Part shown: positions 57,216-64,000 of the stretch, piece by piece
Layout: each line of letters opens with the position of its first letter
How positions within the stretch are numbered: position 1 is the stretch's first letter
DNA from: Cytidiella melzeri
Taxonomy: Eukaryota; Basidiomycota; Agaricomycetes; Polyporales; Irpicaceae
NCBI GenBank assembly: GCA_022592445.1
Contig: JABYQR010000002.1
Span: 1 to 64,000, forward strand
Direction: 5' to 3'
DNA: 64,000 bases
Program-made: the position numbers and the translations under genes
The notes under the pieces: model-generated
What the model saw: the letters and a program-made list of their open reading frames with translations, nothing else
Databases searched by the model: none
Told to the model about the DNA's origin: nothing

Positions 57216-60200
57216 TCAAGCATGAATATGAAGTAGTTCATTGAAGTGCTTGAGTTTTTCGAGAGGTAGTGCTTTAGTAAGTGTATCAGCACGTTGATCG
57301 GTAGAAGATATATGATGAATAGTTATATACTTCTTGAGTACACGATCACTGATGAAATTCTTACCAATCTCGAAGTGTTTAGTTCGTTGCAAATGTTGCT
57401 CGTCAGGTGAGCTAACAATTGCAATAGTTGATGCACTGTCAGTATACATTTTTACAGGATCCATAGTACAGTTAAGTAGTTCGTCAATGAGTGCTTTTAG
57501 ATATATAGCCTCAGTTGATGCATGCGCTAAGGCATATAATTTGGCTTCGGTGACCGATAGTGTTACGAGTGAACCGCGCTTACTTGACCAAGAGATAAGC
57601 GAGTCATTGTATGTAAAGGTATAGCCCATTATTGGTTTATTGCCGTATGTAGTCATACCGTCAGAATCAGCGTATCCGACAAGTGAAGTATTAGTAGTAG
57701 TTGCTTGGTTTCCTAGGACAAGCCAGTAATCGCACGTTCCCTTCAAGTATAGGTAACACTGTTTAGCTGCAGCAAAGTGTTCCTTAGAAGGGTCAGCTAA
57801 GTATCGTGCAAGTTGACCAGTGCAGTATGCAACGTCTGGTCGAGTACAGTCAGCGACGTATCGTAAACCACCGACTAAAGACATGTATTGTTTGATAGTG
57901 TCAGCGTCCTGACGAGGTTCTTTCGAGTCACGGGGGGCTAAGTTGTGCTCGTGTATCATAGGTGTACGGCGTGTATGATCGTGGTCAAAGTTGTTTCATT
58001 TAAGTATAGTTTGGATATAATCGCGTTGACGAAGCTTGATAACACCAGAGGCTTTGTCGTAATCGATCTCCATGCCAAGCATCCAGTGGATAGTACCACC
58101 GTTTGTTACTTCGACATGTTGTCTAAGTGCTATCTCGAATTGTTCAGCGACAACAGAAGTGATAGTACAGAGAGTAATATCGTCGACATGAACAGCGAGT
58201 ATAAGTATTAGTTTTTCTCCCCTATAAAGGTAGAAGACAGCGTTATCATAGTCTGAACGCTTAAGTCCAAGTTGGAAAAGTATATCGCATAGTACCTTGT
58301 ACCAGCGACGTCCGGCTTGTTTAAGGCCATAGATAGTTTTGCGTAATTTAAGTACCCAGCCCTTAGGCAAGTTGGGCAGTAAGTCGCCTGGCGGCGGACA
58401 AAGATAAAGATCTTCATCATCGTTAATCTTACCGTATAAGTAAGCAGACTTAACATCGAGTTGGTTAATCTCGAAGTGTAGTGAAGCTGCAAGTGTAAGT
58501 ATGAGTCGCATAGAACTCATGCGTGCGACTGGAGCGAACAAGTCGTTTGCATAGTAATCAATACCATCGCGCTGAGAGTATCCTTGCGCAACAAGTCTTG
58601 ACTTGAGTTTAGTAACTTTGCCATGTTCGTACTTAGTCTTGTAGACAAAGCAAGAACCAGTAATGTTGGCATTTGGCGGCGGGATACAGTATTCCCAAGT
58701 GCCAAGTTGTTCTAGTGTATCAACCTCAAGTTTCATAGACTTAAACCAATCGTCTTTGAGAGGGTGATTAAGTACATCTTTGAAAGTGACAGGGTCACCA
58801 ACGTCCTCAGCATAGTAAGCGTTAAACTCAGTTGAGTAGAAAGCAATGTTAGTGTCTACTTCGTCGTAGTTTAGGCCACGAGCTTTACGCAATAGTTGAG
58901 GAGTTCTGTTGGAACGCCTTGGACCAGTAGGGTCAGGCTCGTCGATTTCCATTGGTTCTATGTGAGGGTTGTCCTCAAGTTCAAGTTGTTTTTCAGTAGT
59001 AAGTTGTTCGACATTTGGTTCTTTCTCCCCTTCAATTCGTATCGTAGAGTCAACAAATTGCAAGTTACGTTCAACTCCGACACGTTGTCAGAAGTAAACA
59101 TAGTGACCTTTAGAGTGTTCAGCAAAGCCTATCGAGACTCCCCTTTTACCCTTAGATGCTAGTTTGTTTGTGCGATATTCGTCGTATACGATGCACGGCT
59201 GACCGAAGACTTGAAGTCCATCAAGGTTAGCATCAGTGCCATATCGCTTAAAGTAAGGAGTTTTGTAGTTAAGTTTAGTACGAGGAGAACGATTGTACAC
59301 ATACATCGCGTATAATGCAGCGTACCACCATAGTCGATTTGGTAAAGATGCAGTATGCAGGTTTACTCGAATCAAGTTCATAATAGTTTGATGTACACGC
59401 TCAGCAACACCGTTTTGCTGAGGAGTATCATGTACAGTAAGACGTAGTATAGTTCCTTGAGTTTTCAAGTAAGTAGTCATAGCTTTACTGGTAAAGACAC
59501 CGTCGTTATCGGCTTGAAGTATCTTGACACGAATATTGTATTGCGTCAACAGTTCAGTAGAGAAAATGACCCATTGAGTATAGGTGTCATCTTTAGTCAC
59601 TAGTGGTGCCAGTACTAACCATCTAGTAGCATCGTCGACGATAGTCAACCAGTATTTATGTTTACCAGTAATCGACGCTGTGGGTAGAGGCCCAAAGATG
59701 TCGATATGAAAGTGATCTCCGAAAGCTTCAGCTAACAATGAAGAACGAAGTTTAGGTACGGTATTGCGATGGATATTGTTAAGTAAACAATCCTCGCACG
59801 GAGTTTCAGTATGATCAGTTATATGATCAGTAATGATTGACGAAGTTTGAAGTAGTTTCTTGATCATGAAGTAACTGAGATGACCGAGTTTTTTATGTAG
59901 TTCGAGTAAAGTAATGCCAGTTCTATGCACGCTTGCTAAAGAAGTCACTCGAGTTGATGATAGCGTGTATAAATCATTTGATTTTCTAACAACAGCCACA
60001 CAAGTCGAGTTTGAGTCGTATATAGTACAAAGTCCATGATAGAACGTAAACCGATAATCAGAGTCCAATTTTCCAATGCTGATTAAAGTAAAAGGTAGGG
60101 TTGAGTTGAAGTAGACGTTCTTTAGCAATAGTTCAGTAAGCTTACCACTTTCCTGTTCCACCTCGAGTACCATGTCACCAGCGAGTTTCAAAACTAGTTG

Positions 60201-61973
60201 TTCTGAGTTGGCAACAGTCAGTACAATAGTTGGTATGGAGTGGACGTTGAAAAGTAAGTCTCGATACGGCGTACAGTGTATAGTTGCGCCAGTATCAAGA
60301 ATATGTACCGACTCGTCTGTTGACAAAGTTGCATACAGCGGAAGTAGAGTAGGAAAAGTAGTAGTAAGCGAAGTACTTACGTGCATAGTGATGTCGGACT
60401 CAGAGAGAGCCGACACCCACGCGCTCTGGTTGCGACGAGGAGTAGTGGTCGACGGACCAGCGACAGCGGGAGTGGCAACAGCAGCGGCAGCAGTGGCAGC
60501 TTTGCCCTTGGCACCAGCAGCAACGGACTTCCGGGTGATACCCTTCCTCTTCATCGCCTCCTTGGACTTCTCTGTCCAGGGCGAAGGGCAAGTAGGCATC
60601 GTGTGGCCTGTCTCGTTGCAGTTGTAACACTTCATCTTCGAAGTGTCACGGACGGACTTCTCCTTAGAGTAAGGAGCGGCGGCCGCACGAGCAGAGGAAG
60701 TGGCTTTCGCCGGACGTTCGACACGTTTGTCGACTGCTGGCGACGCGGCGGATGAACCACCAGCGGGCCTATCGCGAGGGACGAGGGTTGACGAGCCCTT
60801 GGACCGAGAGCGGTCGAGTGGATGAGCGAGTCGCCAGCTATGGAAGTCGCGGCGGAGCTCGACGCTCAGGGAGATGGGGTTGTAGTCGTACTTCTCGCCC
60901 GCAGGAGTACGAGAACGCATGCCAGCCTCGTAGCTAGCGCGAGTATGCGCATAGGCGGGAGGGATGATGCCGACGAGAGCGGAGTAGAAAATGTGCTGAG
61001 GGAATTCGATACCCTTAGACAAAATCTTCGAGTAGAGGTTGTGCACATCATCAAGGAGTTTGTCCATTTCGTGGACAGGATGGCGGAGGGAGAATAGTTG
61101 GAAAATTTCGTTCGCATCCGACATAGTGGAAGTCGGTTCGAAACGTTCGGAGAGTTTCTCCATGAGTCTGTGAGGCGCGGTCTCATTGAGATAGTTCGCC
61201 ATCACGGAGTCCGCGATGTGTCCCGCCAGGACGTTGAAGACGGCCCGTTGGACCTCTTGAGGGATGGTCAGACCACCCCTGTAGCTGTAGAAATCGACGA
61301 TAGTCGACATCGCAGTATCGACGCGGAATTTCCACATCGGCCAGGTATCGGGACCTGTGAGTTTGCCAACGTCTGCGAAGGCTTTGTGGACGTCGCTAAG
61401 CGACATAGTATACTCCACATCGTGCTTTGGAGGCACGGAAAGGAGGGACGACACTGCTCGCGCAGAGTCAGTGGGGCCAGATGGCGAGGGGGACGGCGCA
61501 CGATGAGCTCTGGGCAGTTTGCCCCTTCGCCTTTCGTGCGCCTCGTCGTCGTCCATAGGATCGTTGCTATCGTCCGACGATGGCTTAGTGGTGTGACGAC
61601 GGGCGAAGTCGTCGCGGAGTGTGTCGAATGGGGTGCGACGGCAATCAGAGGGTGGTGCTGAGACTCGTCGTGATGCCGTGATGCGGGCAGTGGGATGGTC
61701 AACGACAGCTGAGGTAGAAGGGACGTTGGGGGTGTGGTCGGAAGGTGCAGCAGAAGGTGCAGGACCTGGGGTACCAGCGCGAGAAGCGGAAGACATTGTA
61801 GGTTGTTGAGGAGGAGGAGTAGGAGCAGGAGGAGGAGTTGGAGTAGGAGTGAAGACCGGGGTACGTCTCCTGCGAGTGGTACGAGGGATAGTGCCTCGAA
61901 GAAAGTCGGTTTGGTGTCGTTCGCGCGTAGAACGACGAGGTTGAGGCTGATCAGTGGGATCAGAGCTCATCAA
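57216..61973 (-). CDS. Ty1/copia gag-pol polyprotein, two in-frame TGA stops
   Basis: One frame of about 1586 codons, broken only by TGA at 59088-59090 and 57996-57998. Order is the copia one. A Pro/Ser/Arg-rich N-terminus is followed by gag (TWPMWKFRVDTAM) and a zinc knuckle CYNCNETGHTMPTC (about residue 450). Protease: ILDTGATIHCTP (about 557). Pre-integrase HKKLGHLS comes next, then the integrase DDE core (HIDIFGP; ADNDGVF; GVAERVH; about 756, 820, 857). Reverse transcriptase: AVHVDD (about 1258). RNase H: VTEAKLYALAHASTEAIYLK and MYTDSAS. Both stops could have come from CGA (Arg) or TGG (Trp) by one transition. The first sits between integrase and reverse transcriptase, the second in ILK*NNFD, where copia proteins usually have Arg. 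Very recently inactivated, or rescued by readthrough. Confidence 0.9.
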
Positions 61974-62056
61974 CTAGTGGGCACGCGGCGGATTAACCAC
62001 CAGCGGGCAGAGAGTGAGTGCAGATAGTGATATGAGTGAGGTAGTGAGCTTATCCG

Positions 62057-62068
62057 GGGCTCATAACC
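62057..62068 (-). other. Primer binding site matching the initiator-tRNA anticodon arm
   Basis: Immediately inside the 5' LTR the minus strand reads GGTTATGAGCCC. It is complementary to GGGCTCATAACC, the anticodon stem-loop (CAT) of initiator tRNA-Met, not to a tRNA 3' end. Priming by a cleaved half-tRNA is known for copia. Confidence 0.65.
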
Positions 62069-62130
62069 TGTTAGAAGGCTATGCAAGTAGAGGAAAGCGT
62101 TGAGAGAGTAAGACTGAGAGGGATCACACA
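62069..62130 (-). repeat. Truncated 5' LTR of the Ty1/copia element
   Basis: 62 bp identical to the end of the 57039-57208 LTR (TGTTAGAAGG...GGATCACACA on the plus strand). The other 108 bp are displaced by the gypsy LTR starting at 62131 and may lie beyond the window, on the far side of that element. Confidence 0.8.
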
Positions 62131-62660
62131 TGTCACGACCATGCACACCTTTTCCTTTCTTTTCCTTTTATTTTCGTTAACCTATCTTTTCAATTTCCTT
62201 ATCTTATCTTATCGATGGTACATGGCTACTGCATGTGATCAAGTGCATGTGACAGACCGGTCACATGATCATAGAAGGTGCTGGAACATTGTGGAACATT
62301 GTAGAACATCGCACCATAGCACACCATACGTTCCCACAGCAGTGTTAGGAGTACAGACCCGGTACCAGGGGTCCTTGTCTGAGATGTATATAAACCCACC
62401 CTGTAGCTCCCTAAAGACCTCAGATTCTACCTCCTGGTCTTTAGGTGACGTTCACCTTGTACAAGTCTCATCACTTTGCTAATATATCCTGGTCTTTAGC
62501 TCATCGTTAGCTGCTCCCTCGTCGTCGTCTCTCCCCCTTTCATCATCATCACCCCTGTCGTCATCGTCCACGCGAGTTCGCTCGTCGTTCCTCCCCCGTC
62601 GTCACTTCCTCGCTCTTCATAAGAGTTTGGTTGTGTTCTTGACATTAGGTAGAATCTCCG
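62131..62660 (+). repeat. 5' LTR of a Ty3/gypsy element (3' limit approximate)
   Basis: Begins TGTCACGACC, inserted inside the copia 5' LTR. TATATAAA-like promoter at 62387-62394, followed by repeated TGGTCTTTAG motifs (62432, 62489). The 3' end is set near GTTCTTGACA (about 62643) without proof, because the second LTR is not in the window. Confidence 0.6.
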
Positions 62661-62750
62661 TACACTCGCCTGGACGTCGCGCAACCGCATAAATTCCCTT
62701 TCCCCAAAGTTTATAAAAGTTTAGTCCCCCCGGTTTACCAGTACGTTGTA

Positions 62751-63470
62751 TTGGCCCGAACCTTTGATCCTACATCTCATTTCGTGGTTATAGTGCCCAA
62801 GGACGTACGCATTCGTCGCCGCATACCCGAGTCCTTCTTTGAGGCTCGTCGAGAACTACGCGAGCAAGGACGTCCTCGCCCCTACACAGAAAAGGATCTT
62901 GAAGCCATCGTATCCTACGTCTCACGCCGCCCTCACTACCATCCCCTGGGCACCAGGCTTCCTGCTTTCGACCACGAAAAGTTTGCTCGTGACAACGAGT
63001 CCATCAAGGAACGTGCACGCACAGAACGCGCACAAACCCTCGCGGAGCGAATTGAGAAACCGTCTCTCAAGGACCGCGTCTCCCAGGCACCCCCGCCACC
63101 TCGCCCAGACGCACAAAAACCTGTGACGCTCGATTTCCACAAGTTTTCCATCAAGGACCAAGTCGGCATCCTCAAGCCGAAGATCGAGGCCACTACCAGA
63201 CGCCTCAAGATCCTGATCGAACTCACTCGCGACCGCAACGACTCACAGGTTAGATCAGTCCTGTTACTCAACGACAAACTTCTGTACCTCACAGAACACA
63301 CGGAGGAAGTACTCTCCACGCGCACGCCTGCCCAGCTCAAAGCACTGAACTGGGGCTTGCAATCAGTGGGACAGATCAACTTCACGCAATTGCGCAAGAG
63401 GTTGACGGAGGTTACGAGTCGAGTTGCTTTTGTAGCGGACGGAGGATACTTTGAAAAACTTCCTTTGTAG
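62751..63470 (+). CDS. Upstream ORF1 of the right gypsy element, lacks ATG
   Basis: The open frame starts at TTG at 62751 (it stays open further upstream) and ends at two adjacent TAG codons. It encodes about 240 residues with not a single Met codon, so translation must use a non-AUG start, a spliced leader exon (a possible acceptor TTTACCAG lies at 62734-62741), or the true start codon has been lost. The protein is very basic and charged: RIRRRIPESFFEARREL, KERARTERAQTLAERIEKP, a Pro run, then a helical region ending LNWGLQSVGQINF and KLPL. The C-terminal pattern resembles ORF1 at 470-1249 of the left element. No catalytic motif. It is followed in the same frame by pol. Confidence 0.5.
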   Translation: MARTFDPTSHFVVIVPKDVRIRRRIPESFFEARRELREQGRPRPYTEKDLEAIVSYVSRRPHYHPLGTRLPAFDHEKFARDNESIKERARTERAQTLAERIEKPSLKDRVSQAPPPPRPDAQKPVTLDFHKFSIKDQVGILKPKIEATTRRLKILIELTRDRNDSQVRSVLLLNDKLLYLTEHTEEVLSTRTPAQLKALNWGLQSVGQINFTQLRKRLTEVTSRVAFVADGGYFEKLPL

Positions 63471-63473
63471 TAG

Positions 63474-64000
63474 ATAGCAATCATTGAGTGCGATAACCGT
63501 TTCCACGTCTTCGATCCCGACGATCTTCAGGATTGTCACGATAACGAAGAGGACCACGCGTATATTGAAATCTGCGAACAACTTCCGTACTTGCCGGTGG
63601 ATACGGAGGAAACCGAAGAAGACCTCGAAGAGACCACGGAAGGTTCAGGAAGTTTGGATGGGGCCGAATCGCCGAAGTTACAGGCACAGGCCACTACTCA
63701 GCTCGGTGGAAAAGGAACTCCCCGACGCATTGTACGCACACGTCCGACACCCATGGTACAGGAAGGCGAACGTTTGTTCACTCTGGCAGGGTATACGTAT
63801 TCTAGTGAACTAGCGGAGGTTGAGAACCGGGTGAAACCGGTGAAAACCTTTGAGGAGATGGTGCCTGAGCAATATCGACGACATGCTCACATTTTCTCTG
63901 AAACGGAATCTCAACGACTTCCAGAACACAAGTCGTACGACCATGCAATTGAGTTGATTCCGGAAGCAAAAGGATTCCACGCAAAGGTTTACCCGCTATC
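63474..64000 (+). CDS. Ty3/gypsy pol, N-terminal part (cut by window end)
   Basis: The same frame as ORF1, resuming after the double TAG, is open to the window end. It reads CDNRFHVFDPDDLQD, an acidic linker (EETEEDLEETTEG), then KTFEEMVPEQYRRHAHIFSE, RLPEHKSYDHAIEL and KVYPLS. The last three are the classical lead-in to gypsy reverse transcriptase. No gag, zinc knuckle or aspartic protease lies between ORF1 and this point, so either these were deleted or the element is non-autonomous. The catalytic core of reverse transcriptase lies beyond 64000. Confidence 0.75.
   Translation, partial: MAIIECDNRFHVFDPDDLQDCHDNEEDHAYIEICEQLPYLPVDTEETEEDLEETTEGSGSLDGAESPKLQAQATTQLGGKGTPRRIVRTRPTPMVQEGERLFTLAGYTYSSELAEVENRVKPVKTFEEMVPEQYRRHAHIFSETESQRLPEHKSYDHAIELIPEAKGFHAKVYPL

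Overview
This window is nuclear DNA of a filamentous basidiomycete, most likely an Agaricomycete. The reasons are short 50-90 bp GT/AG introns with CTAAC-like branch points, intact HTD2 and phosphoserine aminotransferase genes with fungal intron structure, and a dense mix of Ty3/gypsy, Ty1/copia, LINE, PIF/Harbinger and solo-LTR sequence. Several repeat pairs differ mainly by C-to-T and G-to-A changes at CpG, as expected for methylated, silenced repeats. Host genes are confined to about 11.8-18.2 kb; the rest is accessory.

Layout. (1) 1-2369: 5' part of a minus-strand Ty3/gypsy-like element (LTR, leader, upstream ORF, short gag-like ORF) running off the left edge. (2) 2366-5112: a broken plus-strand Ty3/gypsy pol relic between ~165-bp inverted arms. 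(3) 5118-8463: LINE fragment, a decayed copy of an unclassified element split by a solo LTR with perfect target duplication, another LTR, and a gene fragment. (4) 9335-11683: PIF/Harbinger-like relic with long inverted ends and a LINE inside it. (5) 11837-18187: HTD2 (-), a Ser/Pro-rich hypothetical gene (+), phosphoserine aminotransferase (+), and a small tyrosine-phosphatase-like gene (-). (6) 19154-55870: three tandem copies of one cassette (A 19154-35940, B 35941-46900, C 46901-55870). Each holds a phosphatase-like gene, a small secreted-protein gene, repeat module R with a solo LTR, and a DUF6698-like gene; A and B also hold two further solo LTRs. (7) 55871-57038: a solo-type LTR and a RecQ-like helicase fragment. 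(8) 57039-62130: a nearly complete Ty1/copia element on the minus strand. (9) 62131-64000: the start of a plus-strand Ty3/gypsy element cut by the window end.

The most interesting part is the triplicated cassette. The copies are mosaics whose closest relative changes along the unit, as expected from repeated unequal crossover or conversion. Copies A and B of the secreted-protein gene share a practically identical promoter, 5'UTR intron, signal peptide and propeptide, but their mature domains are only about 45% identical. Copy A alone carries an 868-bp inverted-terminal-repeat insertion and a 4.9-kb palindrome-rich segment. Copy C has patches of deletion-only differences that may be assembly error. 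All similarity statements come from reading and hand alignment; no database search was run.
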